Part shown: piece after piece, positions 47,816-57,563 of the stretch
How the letters are laid out: each line of letters opens with the position of its first letter
Numbering within the stretch: the first letter of the stretch is position 1
Origin: Haloarcula halophila
GTDB taxonomy: Archaea > Halobacteriota > Halobacteria > Halobacteriales > Haloarculaceae
DNA: 64,000 bases
Reading direction: 5' to 3'
Assembly (NCBI RefSeq): GCF_029278565.1
Contig: NZ_CP119559.1
Span: 2,108,001-2,172,000, forward strand
The notes under the pieces: generated by a model
The model's database searches: none
Told to the model about the DNA's origin: nothing
What the model saw: only the letters and a program-made list of their open reading frames with translations
Program-made: the position numbers and the translations under genes

Positions 47816-48088
47816 CTACACCTCCTCGTCGGGACCGTGCTCGTCGGCCATCCGGCTCGCTTCGGTCGCGTACCGCTCGCGGGTCGCCTCGTCGTCGACG
47901 GTCTCCAGTCGGTCGGCCTCGGCCTCGATCGCGGCCGTGACCCGCTTTTTCATCAGGAGGTTCGTCGAGAACTGCTTCTGGAGGTACCGCTCGCCGTCCG
48001 GCGTCGCGTAGACGAGTGTGACCATCCGTTCGTCGCCGTAGCTGGAGCGCTCGACCAGCCAGCATTGGACCGTCTCGGCTGCTGTCAT
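47816..48088 (-). CDS. Small conserved-looking acidic protein
   Basis: A 90-residue soluble protein, beta-rich in the first half (TVQCWLVERSSYGDERMVTLVYATPDGERYLQKQFS) and helical and acidic in the second. No known motif. The ATG at 48088 is preferred to 48172, whose extra 28 residues are promoter-derived. It is 51 nt upstream of the ABC ATPase gene on the same strand and may be cotranscribed. Confidence 0.65.
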   Translation of the reverse strand: MTAAETVQCWLVERSSYGDERMVTLVYATPDGERYLQKQFSTNLLMKKRVTAAIEAEADRLETVDDEATRERYATEASRMADEHGPDEEV

Positions 48089-48198
48089 TGCCCGTTCGTT
48101 GTTCCCGGGTGCGTTTGTATCCTCGGAGACGAATGGACGCGTCAGTCCCCAACGTGTGTTACCGGCCCACACGGGGAGAGTATTGCCGTAACTCGTGG

Positions 48199-48205
48199 TT
48201 ATAGA
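48199..48205 (+). promoter_or_regulatory. TATA element of metY
   Basis: GTTATAG lies about 27-33 nt upstream of ATG 48232. This placement fits leaderless transcription from 48232 and argues against an earlier start. Confidence 0.5.
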
Positions 48206-48231
48206 TGCCTAGGGATATATGCATACCACAC

Positions 48232-49518
48232 ATGACCGATCAGTACGCGTTCGGGACACGCTGTGTACACGCCGGGCAGGAAGAGCCCGACCCGGCGACG
48301 GGCGCGTGTGCACCCCCGATCTACCAGACCTCCTCGTACGTCTTCGAGGACGCCGAGACCGCCGCCCAGCGGTACGCGCTCGAAGACGACGGCAACGTCT
48401 ACTCCCGCTTCGACAACCCGACCGTCCGGATGCTCGAACACCGCCTGGCCTCCCTGGAGAACGGCGTCGACGCCGTCGCCACCGGTTCCGGGATGGCCGC
48501 ACTGGACGCCGGGACGCTCGTGTTGGCCTCGGCCGGCGACAACGTCGTCTCTTCCTCGTCGATCTACGGTGGCACCCACAGCTATCTGACCAGCACCGCC
48601 AGTCGCCGCGGGATCGAGGCCCGCTTCGTCGACACGCTCGACCCCGACGCCTACGCAGCGGCGATCGACGACGACACCGCCTACGTCCACGTCGAGACCA
48701 TCGGCAACCCCTCGCTCGTCGTCCCGCCGATCGAGGAGATCGCCGACGTGGCCCACGACCACGGAGTCCCGCTGTTCGTCGACAACACGTTCGGGACGCC
48801 GGCGCTGTGTAACCCCCTGGACCACGGTGCCGACGTCATCTGGGAGTCGACGACCAAGTGGATCCACGGCTCGGGCTCGACGGTCGGCGGCGTCCTGGTC
48901 GACGGCGGTTCCTTCCCTTGGGCGGAGTACCCCGAGAAGTTCCCCGAGATGGGTGGCGACAACCCCGCCTTCGACGTGAACTTCGCCGAGCGGTTCGGCG
49001 ACCGGGCGTTCGCGATGGCCGCCCGTCAGCGGGGACTGCGCTCGCTGGGTGACGGCCAGAAACCGTTCGACGCCTGGGCGACCCTCCAGGGGACGGAGAC
49101 GCTGGCCCTGCGGATGGAACGGCACTGCGAGAACGCGATGGCCGTCGCGGAACACCTCCAGGACCACCCCAAGGTCGCCTGGGTCACCTACCCGGGACTG
49201 GACGACCACGAGACCCACGACCTCGCCAGCCAGTACCTCTCCGGCGGGTTCGGCGGCGTCGTCACGTTCGGGCTCGAAGGCGGGTACGACGCCAGCCGGC
49301 AGTTCTGTGAGCGGACCGATCTGGCGAAGTTCCTCGCGAACATCGGCGACGCGAAGACGCTGGTGATCCACCCCGCCTCGACGACCCACGCACAGCTTTC
49401 CGAGGCCGAACAGCGCGAGAGCGGCGTCCGCCCGGACCTGGTCCGCATGAGCGTCGGCATCGAGGACCCCGCGGACGTGATCGCCGACATCGACACCGCG
49501 ATCGACGAGGTGAGCTGA
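48232..49518 (+). CDS. metY: O-acetylhomoserine sulfhydrylase (Cys/Met metabolism PLP enzyme)
   Basis: A 428-residue PLP enzyme that makes homocysteine (or cysteine) from O-acetylhomoserine and sulfide. [32 protein letters not shown] is the family N-terminus. [20 protein letters not shown] and [10 protein letters not shown] follow; the PLP Lys is in [23 protein letters not shown] (about residue 208). The length exceeds cystathionine gamma-synthase (about 380-400), matching the sulfhydrylase subgroup. It is 1 nt from metX, so both form a two-gene methionine operon. Confidence 0.93.
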   Translation: MTDQYAFGTRCVHAGQEEPDPATGACAPPIYQTSSYVFEDAETAAQRYALEDDGNVYSRFDNPTVRMLEHRLASLENGVDAVATGSGMAALDAGTLVLASAGDNVVSSSSIYGGTHSYLTSTASRRGIEARFVDTLDPDAYAAAIDDDTAYVHVETIGNPSLVVPPIEEIADVAHDHGVPLFVDNTFGTPALCNPLDHGADVIWESTTKWIHGSGSTVGGVLVDGGSFPWAEYPEKFPEMGGDNPAFDVNFAERFGDRAFAMAARQRGLRSLGDGQKPFDAWATLQGTETLALRMERHCENAMAVAEHLQDHPKVAWVTYPGLDDHETHDLASQYLSGGFGGVVTFGLEGGYDASRQFCERTDLAKFLANIGDAKTLVIHPASTTHAQLSEAEQRESGVRPDLVRMSVGIEDPADVIADIDTAIDEVS

Positions 49519-49519
49519 G

Positions 49520-50722
49520 ATGACCGTCGACCACGAGACCGTCTCGCTGGGGGCGTTCGAGTTCCAGTGTGGCGAGACCATCCCGGACCTGGAACTGGCC
49601 TACGAGACCTACGGCGAGTTCGAGGGCGACAACGCCGTGTTGGTCTGTCACGCCCTGACCGGCAGCGCCCACGTCGCCTCCCAGGGCCGCTTCGAGGACA
49701 GCGACCAGGCCTACGCCTGGTGGGACGACATCGTCGGGCCGGGCAAAGCCATCGACACCACCGAGTACTTCGTCGTCTGCGTCAACGTTCCCGGCTCCTG
49801 TTACGGCTCCAGTGGCCCGCCGAGTCCGAACCCCGAGACGGGCGAGCCCTACGGGCCGGAGTTTCCCCCCGTGACGGTCGCCGACTGGACCGAGGCCCAG
49901 CGCACACTGCTGGACGAACTCGGCGTCCCCCACCTCTACGCGGTCGTCGGCGGTAGCGTCGGCGGCATGAACGTTCTGGAGTGGGCCAAACGCCACCCCG
50001 ACCACGTCGAGAAGATCGTCCCAATCGCCGCGGCGGGCCGCCTCGACTCCCAGTGTCTTGCCCTCGACGGCATCGCCCGGCGAGCGATCACCACCGATCC
50101 GAACTGGAACGGCGGCGACTACTACGACGGGGACCATCCCGACGAGGGACTGGCGCTGGCCCGCGAACTCGGCCATGTCATGTATTTCTCGAAGTCCAGC
50201 ATGGACCGCCGGTTCGGCCGCCGGGCGGCGACCCGTGAGGCCGAGCGGGCGTTCCCGGTCGACCCCGCCGGCCGCTTCTTCCCGTACCGGGACGTCGAAT
50301 CCTATCTCGACTACAACGCCTCGAAGTTCGTCGAGCGGTTCGACGCCAACAGCTACCTCTATCTGACGCGGGCGATGGACAACTACGACCTCGCGAGCGG
50401 CTTCGAATCCGACGCCGACGCCTTGGCTGCCTTCGACGGCGACGCGCTCGTGATGTCCTTTACCGGGGACTGGCACTTCACGACCCAGCAGTCCGAGGCC
50501 CTGGCCGACGCGCTCCGGGAGACCGACACCGACGTTGCCCACCACGTCGTCGACTCCGACTACGGCCACGACGCCTTCCTGGTCGAACCGGACAGCGTCG
50601 GCCCGCCGGTTTCGGATTTCCTCGCGGAGGGCATCGGGGGCAACGCCGTCTCGGACACCGTCGAGGTCGAGACCGAGGAGTCCGACTTCGCGCCGGTCCA
50701 CAACAGCCTCTTCTCGCAGTAG
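49520..50722 (+). CDS. metX: Homoserine O-acetyltransferase
   Basis: A 400-residue alpha/beta-hydrolase-fold acyltransferase. [12 protein letters not shown] is the oxyanion region, [22 protein letters not shown] holds the nucleophile Ser (about residue 149) and [15 protein letters not shown] is a family hallmark. The acid is in [17 protein letters not shown] and the catalytic His in [10 protein letters not shown] (about residue 354). Converts homoserine to O-acetylhomoserine, the substrate for MetY directly upstream. Acetyl versus succinyl use was not checked. Confidence 0.93.
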   Translation: MTVDHETVSLGAFEFQCGETIPDLELAYETYGEFEGDNAVLVCHALTGSAHVASQGRFEDSDQAYAWWDDIVGPGKAIDTTEYFVVCVNVPGSCYGSSGPPSPNPETGEPYGPEFPPVTVADWTEAQRTLLDELGVPHLYAVVGGSVGGMNVLEWAKRHPDHVEKIVPIAAAGRLDSQCLALDGIARRAITTDPNWNGGDYYDGDHPDEGLALARELGHVMYFSKSSMDRRFGRRAATREAERAFPVDPAGRFFPYRDVESYLDYNASKFVERFDANSYLYLTRAMDNYDLASGFESDADALAAFDGDALVMSFTGDWHFTTQQSEALADALRETDTDVAHHVVDSDYGHDAFLVEPDSVGPPVSDFLAEGIGGNAVSDTVEVETEESDFAPVHNSLFSQ

Positions 50723-50771
50723 CCGAGGAGTAGTTTCAAGGACCGAACCCGCCTCTCTCGGAGCAGAGTCG

Positions 50772-50915
50772 ATGGACGACCCGACGCTGGGGATCGGACT
50801 CGCGATGCTCGCCGCTGTCGCGCTCGCGGTCCAGAGTCTCGCGGTCCGCGTCAGCGCGCGGACCCGGTCGCTCGCCGACCTCGTCGCCGGCGTCGCCCTC
50901 GTCGTCAGCGGGTGA
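50772..50915 (+). pseudogene. Short membrane reading frame resembling the start of an EamA/DMT transporter
   Basis: A 47-residue frame (MDDPTLGIGLAMLAAVALAVQ-type start, one clear helix then a second helix cut by the stop). Haloarchaeal DMT (EamA) transporters start with such a helix followed by a basic loop. No continuation in any frame is seen in the next 80 nt, so it may be a decayed remnant, or a genuine micro-protein. The TATA for the following gene begins at 50967, after the stop. Confidence 0.4.
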
Positions 50916-50966
50916 GTCCCGACCCCGACGGTCGTCGCATCGACGGCCGACAGGCTCGGACAAGCC

Positions 50967-50972
50967 TTTATC
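50967..50972 (+). promoter_or_regulatory. TATA element of the 50999 gene
   Basis: TTTATC, within AAGCCTTTATCAC, lies 27-32 nt upstream of ATG 50999. It fits a leaderless haloarchaeal promoter. Confidence 0.5.
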
Positions 50973-50998
50973 ACCACACGGATTGTCACTGATACTGT

Positions 50999-51301
50999 AT
51001 GTCAGACATGTCAACAAACGCCGAGGCCGACGAAGTCTCCTTCGGCCAGACGGTCTACGACGAGGACGGGACGGCTCTGGGGACGATCCGCGGGTTCGAC
51101 GAACACGGGTTCTACGTCACGGCCGACGAAGGGATCGAGGCCCTCTCCAGCGAGCACATCACGACCGGATCGGCCGGGGAGGCCGAACTGATGTGGCGCT
51201 GCTGGAAGTGTGGTGAGATGGGACAGATCGACGAACTCCCCGAGTCCTGTCCCGCCTGCGGAGCGGCCAAAGAGGAGATCTACTACTGGCAGGAAGACTG
51301 A
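50999..51301 (+). CDS. Small protein with a PRC-like part and a rubredoxin-type zinc ribbon
   Basis: A 100-residue protein: a beta-rich N-terminal half (FGQTVYDEDGTALGTIRGFDEHGFYVT) resembling a PRC-barrel strand set, then a C-terminal zinc ribbon (WRCWKCGEMGQIDELPESCPACGA, two CxxC). Rubredoxin-like domains of this type are found in many haloarchaeal small proteins without known function. Transcribed from its own TATA element. Confidence 0.75.
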   Translation: MSDMSTNAEADEVSFGQTVYDEDGTALGTIRGFDEHGFYVTADEGIEALSSEHITTGSAGEAELMWRCWKCGEMGQIDELPESCPACGAAKEEIYYWQED

Positions 51302-51337
51302 GCCGGACTGTCGTCGCTCGGCTGGGTCTGGCCCCGG

Positions 51338-51844
51338 TTACCCGCGCTCGCGGACGATCCGGTCGACGACCGCGGGTGCGAGCTGTCCGGCGGCGTCCTC
51401 GTATCCCGTCTCGGGGAGCGCGAACCGGACGGTCGTCCGGGTCCGCCGCTCGACGATCGCACGACGGTTCCCGTCGAGAGCGACTGCGTGTGTGAGCGCG
51501 TCGCCGGGGAGTCGCGCGAGCGCGTCGACGGTCGCTACCGTTGCCGGTGCCGTCCCCCTCGTCCGGTCGGAGCCGGCGGTCACGCCCGGATTTGCTGCCA
51601 GTCGCTCCAGTGCCGTCTGTCGGTCGCCCGTCAACGTGTCCCGTCGACCGAGTTCGATATCGACGACGACGGTCTCGGGTGATCTGGGCGTCAGATCGAG
51701 CACCGTCGCGAACACGTCCATACCCACGGGCTCGTCCGGCTCAGTCAGTTCGAGGCGGTAGCGTCCCTCGGCTTCGGGCCAGGCCGATCGCCCGTCGATA
51801 GCCTCGGTCAGACGCTCGGCCTCGTCCGCGCCGTCCTCGTCCAT
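51338..51844 (-). CDS. Uncharacterised acidic haloarchaeal protein
   Basis: A 168-residue soluble protein without recognised motifs. Features seen: GRYRLELTEPDEPVGMDVFATVLDLTPRSPETVVVDIELGRR, a strand-rich middle with DALTHAVALDGNRRAIVERRT and a basic C-terminus. Start at ATG 51844; the longer frame overlaps the divergent ketopantoate reductase gene. The protein converges on the zinc-ribbon gene with a 36-nt gap. Confidence 0.65.
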   Translation of the reverse strand: MDEDGADEAERLTEAIDGRSAWPEAEGRYRLELTEPDEPVGMDVFATVLDLTPRSPETVVVDIELGRRDTLTGDRQTALERLAANPGVTAGSDRTRGTAPATVATVDALARLPGDALTHAVALDGNRRAIVERRTRTTVRFALPETGYEDAAGQLAPAVVDRIVRERG

Positions 51845-51931
51845 ACGAGCCGTTGGACGTCGCCGGCGAAGTGACTGACGGTCGCGGCCGGCGAGCCGTA
51901 CTGTTTTGACCCGACCGCTCCTTGCCCGCGT

Positions 51932-52819
51932 ATGGACATCGTCGTCGTCGGGGCCGGCAGTCTCGGCAGCCTGCTCGGGGGGTTGCTCGCCCGCGAACAC
52001 GACGTGACACTCGTCGGGCGCGAGCCACACGTCGGGACCGTCACCCGGGAAGGGTTGGCGGTGAGGGGCGTCGAGCAGTTCCAGGCCCACCCGGCCGCCC
52101 GGACCGACCTCCCGTCCGGCGGCGACCTCGCACTGGTCGCGGTCAAAGCCTACGACACGGCCGACGTGGCAGCGGATCTTGCCGACTGTGCCTTCGACGC
52201 CTGTCTCTCGGTCCAGAACGGGCTGGGCAACGAGACGACGCTGGCCGAGGCCGTCGACTGTCCGGTACTCGCCGGGACCTGCACGTACGGCGCTCGACTG
52301 CTTGATCCCGGCGTCGTCGAGTTCACCGGCCGAGGCACGGTGACACTCGGTGACCCGGACGGCGGGCGTTCCGCTGTCGCCGACGACGTGGCCGAGGCGT
52401 TCCGGGCGGCCGGCGTCGAATCGGTCGCCGTCGCGGACATGCCGACGCGGCTCTGGGAGAAGCTGGCGGTCAACGCCGCGGTCAACGCGACGACGGCGCT
52501 GGCCCGCGTCGAGAACGGCGCGCTCGCGGCGACACCGGGGGACGGTCTCGCCGCCGCTGCCGCCCGGGAGACCGCCCGCGTCGCCCGTGAGGTGGGCGTC
52601 GACCTCCCGACGGACCGGGCGCTGTCGCTGACCGAGCAGGTGGTCCGGGAGACGGCGGCCAACCGCTCGTCGATGTTACAGGACGTCGAGGACGGCCGGC
52701 GGACCGAGATCGACGCCATCAACGGGGCCGTCGTCGACCGGGCGAGCGAGCCGGTCCCGGTCAACGAGACGCTCGCCCGGCTACTCCGGACCTGGGAACG
52801 GGGGCGTGACCGCCGTTAG
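51932..52819 (+). CDS. 2-dehydropantoate 2-reductase (ketopantoate reductase)
   Basis: A 295-residue NAD(P)-dependent enzyme of coenzyme A synthesis. MDIVVVGAGSLGSLLGGLLA is the Rossmann motif. LALVAVKAYDT follows, then SVQNGLGNE and the catalytic Lys in LWEKLAVNAAVNATTAL (about residue 180). The C-terminal domain includes SSMLQDVEDGRRTEIDAINGAV, a hallmark. Its last 4 nt overlap the stop of the AglD-like gene on the other strand. PanE/ApbA family; length is as expected. Confidence 0.93.
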   Translation: MDIVVVGAGSLGSLLGGLLAREHDVTLVGREPHVGTVTREGLAVRGVEQFQAHPAARTDLPSGGDLALVAVKAYDTADVAADLADCAFDACLSVQNGLGNETTLAEAVDCPVLAGTCTYGARLLDPGVVEFTGRGTVTLGDPDGGRSAVADDVAEAFRAAGVESVAVADMPTRLWEKLAVNAAVNATTALARVENGALAATPGDGLAAAAARETARVAREVGVDLPTDRALSLTEQVVRETAANRSSMLQDVEDGRRTEIDAINGAVVDRASEPVPVNETLARLLRTWERGRDRR

Positions 52820-53844
52820 TTCCGCTTGATGACGTACAGTGCTGCCCCGCCGCCGACGACCAGCGCGAACACGTAGCTGGCGACTCGATAGAGGATGGCG
52901 ATGGCGGTCGCGCCGACGGGGTCGATCGGCGTCAGCGTGTAGACGAGCAGTCCCAGCGTCGCCTCGACGGCCCCCGAGCCGCCGGGCGAGGGGACCAGCC
53001 CCGCGAGCGTCGAGGCGGGGACGATAAAGAAGACGAGCAACAGCGGGATCGACTCGCCGACGGCCATCGCGGCGGCGTACAGCGGGAGCGCGAAGAAGAC
53101 CCAGCCGACGTAGGAGAACGACAACGCTTTGACGAGCGCCCGACGGTCGCGGGCGATGCGCTGGAACGCCGCCTCGGTCTCGTGGAGCCGCTCGCGGAGC
53201 CCGTCAAGCGTCAGCAATCGGGTCCGGCGGGCGACCGGCGCCGCGAGCCCGAGCAGTCCCCGCTTCAGCGGTGCGCGAAACCGCCACCCGACGGCGGCGA
53301 CGACCGGGACGCCGACCGAGAGGACGACCAGCCCGCCGGCCAGTGGTTCGATCGCGGCCGGGAGCTGTGCCTGATAGAGCAACGCGGCGAAACCGACGCC
53401 GGCGAAAGTGACGAACGGAAAGAGGTTCAGCAGGTCCGCGGTGACGACGCTCGCGAGGCTGTCCTGGTAGCTGGCGTCGGTGTCCCGCGAGAGGACGTAC
53501 GCGATGAACGGCTCGCCACCGGCCTGGCCCAGCGGGGTGACGTAGTTGGCGAAGGTCGCGGCGAAGTAGGTGACCACGAGCCGCGAGAACCGCTCGTTGA
53601 TGCCCGCGACCGAGAGGACGATCTGCCAGGCTTTCCCCCAGGCGATCAGACAGAGCGCGGTCGAGAGACAGCCCACGGCCAGCCATCCCCACTCGGAGCC
53701 GGTCAGCCGCGCCTGTACCTCGGCCGTCCCGACGAAATCCACGAGGAGGTAGAGGACGACCGCCGCGACGCCGAAGCCCAGCAGTATCTGTCCGACGGTG
53801 CGGCGGTCGACGAACTCCAGGGAGCCGGCGTTCTCTCCGGTCAC
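52816..53844 (-). CDS. AglD-like / LPG-synthase-TM-type membrane protein (UPF0104)
   Basis: A 342-residue polytopic protein with about eight helices. Family signatures are present: TYFAATFANYVTPLGQAGGEPFIAYVLSRDT (the polar motif before the second half) and VPSPGGSGAVEATLGLLVYTL. This is the membrane module shared with lysyl-phosphatidylglycerol synthases and haloarchaeal AglD. It starts with GTG at 53844, 7 nt after the sulfatase-fold gene stop; upstream frames overlap that gene. With the preceding enzyme it probably modifies lipid or glycan at the envelope. Confidence 0.85.
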   Translation of the reverse strand: MTGENAGSLEFVDRRTVGQILLGFGVAAVVLYLLVDFVGTAEVQARLTGSEWGWLAVGCLSTALCLIAWGKAWQIVLSVAGINERFSRLVVTYFAATFANYVTPLGQAGGEPFIAYVLSRDTDASYQDSLASVVTADLLNLFPFVTFAGVGFAALLYQAQLPAAIEPLAGGLVVLSVGVPVVAAVGWRFRAPLKRGLLGLAAPVARRTRLLTLDGLRERLHETEAAFQRIARDRRALVKALSFSYVGWVFFALPLYAAAMAVGESIPLLLVFFIVPASTLAGLVPSPGGSGAVEATLGLLVYTLTPIDPVGATAIAILYRVASYVFALVVGGGAALYVIKRN

Positions 53845-53851
53845 GGTCGTT

Positions 53852-55357
53852 TCAGTCGATGTACCCCAGGTCCTGGAGTCGGTCTTTCGTGTCGTCGTCC
53901 ATCTCGTCCAAGACGTCGCCGTCGGCACCGTCGGCCTCGTCGGGCCAGTCGGCGTCCACGTCCTCGACGAACGCCCAGAGTGCATCCCGCAGCGCGTCGA
54001 TCTCGGGGTCGTCCGCGTCGGCGACGTTGTCGGTCTCGCCGGGATCGGTATCGAGGTGGTAGGCCTCGTCGGGGATGCGCGTACAGTGGATGAACTTGTC
54101 CTCGGGGGTGCGTGCGGCCCCCATCCGGGAGTAGAAGCGGGACTGTTCGTCCAGTTCGATCCCCGCCGCACTGGCCTTCCCTTCCAGTTGGCGCAGTTCC
54201 ACGACGGGCTGGTGATACTCGACGAAGCCCACGTCGGCCCGGTCGTGGCCGCCCACGTCGTCGGCGAACTCCCGGTAATCCGCCGAGAGGAGCGACCGGG
54301 TGGCCGCCAGGGGTTCGCCACGGCCGGTCGCACCGGCAGCGTCCAACACGGTGTGATAGAGGTCGACGAGTTCGACCGTGGTCTCCGCGTCGTGTCCGGG
54401 TTCGATCTCGGGGTGTTTCACCATGAGCGGGACGTTCACGAGCGGGTCGTAGATGCCGAACTCGTGGCCGTAGAGGCCGTGTTCCCCGTGGAGTTCACCG
54501 TGGTCGGCACAGACGACGATGGTGGTGTCCTCCCACTGGCCGGTCTCCTTGAGATGCGAGAACAGGCGGTCGAGTTGGTCGTCGATGTGGGCCAGTTCGG
54601 CGTCGTACAGGCCCGTGATCGCGTCCCACTCCTCGTCGTCGATTTCCCGAGCCCCGCAGTTGTACTCCTTGGAGTTCTGGCACACTTCGGTCGAGTCGAC
54701 CCCGGGCGCGAACTCCTCGGCGTACTCCTCGGGCGGGTGGTAGGGGAGGTGAGCGTCCATCAGGTTGATGAAGGCGAAGAAGTCGTCGCTGTCGTCGATA
54801 AAGTCGATGGTCTTGTCGATGACCTGCGGGGTCTTGGTGTCGCCGCCACCGCCCTCCGCGAGGTGTTCGTGGATCTTGTTGCCCATCTGGACGAGGCGGT
54901 CGGCGACCGACCGGAGGGTGTCGTTGTCGTTCATCGTCCTCCAGACGCTCGCCAGCGGGCCCGAGAGCAGTTCGCTGGGCATGATCTGGAAGAAGTTGTC
55001 GTGGTCGTCGAAGCCCGCCGTCAGATTGGTGTAGCTGGTGATCCAGGCGTTCGAGGAGTAGCAGGCGGTGTCGTAGCCGGCCGCCGACAGCGACTCCGCG
55101 AGCGTGGTCGCGCCCGCCAGGTAGGGATCTTCCTGGGTCGCCTCGTGTTCGCTGGGGTAGAGCCCGGTGAACATCGAGGCGTGGACCGGCAGCGTCCAGG
55201 GGGCCGGTGCGACGGCGTTGTCGAAGACGGCGGCCTCCTCGGCGAACGCGGCGAGGTTCGGCGTGGTCTCCATCTCGGGGTCGTAGACGGACAGCCGGTC
55301 CTTTCGGACCGTGTCCAGGACGACGAACAGCACGTTCGACCCGTCGGCGTCGGTCAT
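53852..55357 (-). CDS. Sulfatase-fold hydrolase/transferase with Thr at the nucleophile position
   Basis: A 501-residue enzyme of the alkaline-phosphatase/sulfatase superfamily. NVLFVVLDTVRKDRLSVY holds the first metal Asp; PAPWTLPVHASMFTGLYPSEH is the nucleophile zone. Sulfatases have C/S-x-P-x-R there, which becomes a formylglycine; here the residue is Thr, and His replaces the Arg, so a Thr nucleophile as in phosphoglycerol or phosphoethanolamine transferases is more likely. VVCADHGELHGEHGLYGHEFGIYDPLVNVPLMV has the other metal ligands and the active-site His. There is no signal peptide or membrane helix. Seven nt from the AglD-like gene. Confidence 0.88.
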   Translation of the reverse strand: MTDADGSNVLFVVLDTVRKDRLSVYDPEMETTPNLAAFAEEAAVFDNAVAPAPWTLPVHASMFTGLYPSEHEATQEDPYLAGATTLAESLSAAGYDTACYSSNAWITSYTNLTAGFDDHDNFFQIMPSELLSGPLASVWRTMNDNDTLRSVADRLVQMGNKIHEHLAEGGGGDTKTPQVIDKTIDFIDDSDDFFAFINLMDAHLPYHPPEEYAEEFAPGVDSTEVCQNSKEYNCGAREIDDEEWDAITGLYDAELAHIDDQLDRLFSHLKETGQWEDTTIVVCADHGELHGEHGLYGHEFGIYDPLVNVPLMVKHPEIEPGHDAETTVELVDLYHTVLDAAGATGRGEPLAATRSLLSADYREFADDVGGHDRADVGFVEYHQPVVELRQLEGKASAAGIELDEQSRFYSRMGAARTPEDKFIHCTRIPDEAYHLDTDPGETDNVADADDPEIDALRDALWAFVEDVDADWPDEADGADGDVLDEMDDDTKDRLQDLGYID

Positions 55358-55421
55358 GATCGGATTAACTCCGTCGTGAGATTAAAAGACCGTGCTTTCG
55401 ACTCCAGTCCGGCCGCCCGCC

Positions 55422-57563
55422 TCAGTGCCGCTCGAAGGACACCGTCGTCGTCCCCGGACGGGCGGTGAGCGCGAGCGTTTCCGTGCCGTCCGCCGTGGCT
55501 CCGTCGGGGTGGGTCCATCCGTCGGGAACTGCCAGGATGAGTTCCTGGGGCGTCTCGACGTCGACCGACAGCGTCAGTCGCCCGCCAACCTCGTCGGCGT
55601 CCCAGGCGACCCGTTCGAGGCGGTCGCCGAGGCCACCGAGGTGGTCGGTCCCGAGTAGATGGGGGCGATCGAGTGCGGGGACGACGTGGACGAGCAGACA
55701 GCCGTGTGCGGGCACCGTCCGTTCGACGGTCCCGCCGGCGGCGATCGGTTCGCACTCCAGCGCGTCCCAACCGCGCTCGTCTTCGTCGAGGGACAGCGAG
55801 AGCGTGTCGGGTTCGTCGCTCCAGTTGAACCGCGCGACGGCCCGGCCGGCGTCGGCGGGCCGTTCACAGACCACTCGCTCGGGGAACTCCGTCCGTCCCA
55901 CGCCCGAGACGGTCCCGCTCTCGACCGGCGGCAACGACCGTTCGAGGAGGTCGCGGCCGGCGGCACCGATCTCGTCGATCCTGTCGCTGAAGACGTTCGA
56001 ACCGCCGGTGAGCGCGACGATAGCCGCGAACGTCTCCCGCTCGGCCATCGAGAGCTCCGTCGTCTCCCGGACCAGTTGACAGTCGGGGTCGTTGACCCAC
56101 CACCGGCGGTGGAGGTAGTCACGGTTGAGGACGTTCCGGATGGCGTTCTCGTGGGCCGGCTCGCTGGCGGATTCGCCCTCCCTGACCCAGTACTCGGCGG
56201 TGTCCGGGCCGACCCGCATCGCGTCGACGAGGCCGACACTCTGGCCCTGTGGCGCCCCACAGCCCAGGATGTACGTCTCCTCGCCGACGGCCTGGCGGAT
56301 CGTCGCCAGGCCCTGCCTGTAGGCCTCGGCTCGGGTCACGTCGGCGAACCGTTCACCGGGCAACGCGCCCGCATAGAGGAAGTCGAGCTTGAGGTAGTCG
56401 AAGCCCCACTCCTCGGTGATCGTTCGGAACGTCTCCCGGAGCCACGCCTGAACCCCGGGATGGGTCAGGTCCAGCCCGTACATCTCGCCGTGGCGTTCGC
56501 CGGCGGGGACGAACTCCCCGTCGCCGTCGGTCAGCAGCCATTCGGGATGGTCGTCGACGAGGGCGGCGTCCTCCTGGACGAAGAAGGGTGCGAGCCACAG
56601 TCCGGGCGTGTGGTCGGCGTCGTCGATGTCCGCGACCAGCGACGCCATGTCCTCGAACCCCTCGGCCAGCGTCCGCCAGTCGCCGAAGGCGGTCTGGTAG
56701 CCGTCGTCGAGTTGGACGACCTCGACTGGGAGCCCCCACTCGTCGAGGGCGGCGCGGTTCGTCCGCACGTCGTCGGCGGTGACCCCGGTGAAGTAGTGGT
56801 ACCACGAACACCACCCGGTCGGCACCCACTCACCGATCCGGGCATCCATCCGGGTTCCGGTCCGCTCGGCGATCGCGGTCAGTGCCTCGTCGACCGGGCG
56901 AGCGGCGTCGAGTCGGAGGGGCGCGCTCGTCGCTGTCTCCCCCGGCGCGAGTTCGACCCCGTCGCCGGGACAGACCGCCGACAGTGACTCGATCCCGTCG
57001 CCGTGCTCGTAGTCGAAGCGGGTGACGAACGCCGAGTGGTCGAGAAAGCCGGCGGTCAGATGACTGTCCCCCTCGGTCAGCCCGATCTGGCAGTGACTCG
57101 TTGCCGTCGGAGCGGCCACGTCGGTCATCATCGGTACGTCGACCGGGTCGACCGCTGGGAACGCCTCGCCCACGGGGAGTGTCGCCGTCGGCGTCCAGGA
57201 CTGGTAGCCGTGGCGGTACACCCCCGTTTCGGGACCGAACGCCAGTTCGTCGGCCGCCAGCGGACAGAGCCGACCGACCGGCTTGGGTTCCCCGTCCGTG
57301 TTCGTAACTGCCACCGACACGTGGACGCCACCGTCGGCCGTCGTGAGCATGACCGTCGTCTCCGCGCCGACGCCGTCGTACCGAACCCGGACACTGTCCC
57401 CGTCGCTGGAGAGCGCGTAGCTGTCGGTCGCCGGGACCGTCTCGTCGCCGAGTTCGGCACGGACGGTCCCGCTGGCGAGTTCGTCGCTCCCCTGTCGGAC
57501 TGTCAGGCGTGCCGTCTCGGGCGCGAACCGGACGGTCGTCTCGCCCGCGTCGAGTCGAACCAT
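55422..57563 (-). CDS. Alpha-galactosidase (GH36-type)
   Basis: A 713-residue cytoplasmic glycoside hydrolase, a (beta/alpha)8 barrel with a large N-terminal beta domain (about 1-250). GWCSWYHYFTGVTADDVRTN and VVQLDDGYQTAFGDW mark the barrel. The nucleophile Asp is in FDYLKLDFLYAGALPG and the acid/base Asp in MRVGPDTAEYW. CGAPQGQSVGLVDAMRVGPD is typical of GH36. The C-terminus (about 570-713) is a beta domain. It removes terminal galactose from alpha-galactosides. Its neighbours are a galactose-type regulator, sugar transporter and galactonate dehydratase, which fits. Confidence 0.9.
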   Translation of the reverse strand: MVRLDAGETTVRFAPETARLTVRQGSDELASGTVRAELGDETVPATDSYALSSDGDSVRVRYDGVGAETTVMLTTADGGVHVSVAVTNTDGEPKPVGRLCPLAADELAFGPETGVYRHGYQSWTPTATLPVGEAFPAVDPVDVPMMTDVAAPTATSHCQIGLTEGDSHLTAGFLDHSAFVTRFDYEHGDGIESLSAVCPGDGVELAPGETATSAPLRLDAARPVDEALTAIAERTGTRMDARIGEWVPTGWCSWYHYFTGVTADDVRTNRAALDEWGLPVEVVQLDDGYQTAFGDWRTLAEGFEDMASLVADIDDADHTPGLWLAPFFVQEDAALVDDHPEWLLTDGDGEFVPAGERHGEMYGLDLTHPGVQAWLRETFRTITEEWGFDYLKLDFLYAGALPGERFADVTRAEAYRQGLATIRQAVGEETYILGCGAPQGQSVGLVDAMRVGPDTAEYWVREGESASEPAHENAIRNVLNRDYLHRRWWVNDPDCQLVRETTELSMAERETFAAIVALTGGSNVFSDRIDEIGAAGRDLLERSLPPVESGTVSGVGRTEFPERVVCERPADAGRAVARFNWSDEPDTLSLSLDEDERGWDALECEPIAAGGTVERTVPAHGCLLVHVVPALDRPHLLGTDHLGGLGDRLERVAWDADEVGGRLTLSVDVETPQELILAVPDGWTHPDGATADGTETLALTARPGTTTVSFERH

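Noticed and set aside
53852-55357. Annotation as a true sulfatase
   Set aside because: The Cys/Ser needed for formylglycine is Thr and the motif Arg is His, so I call it only sulfatase-fold.
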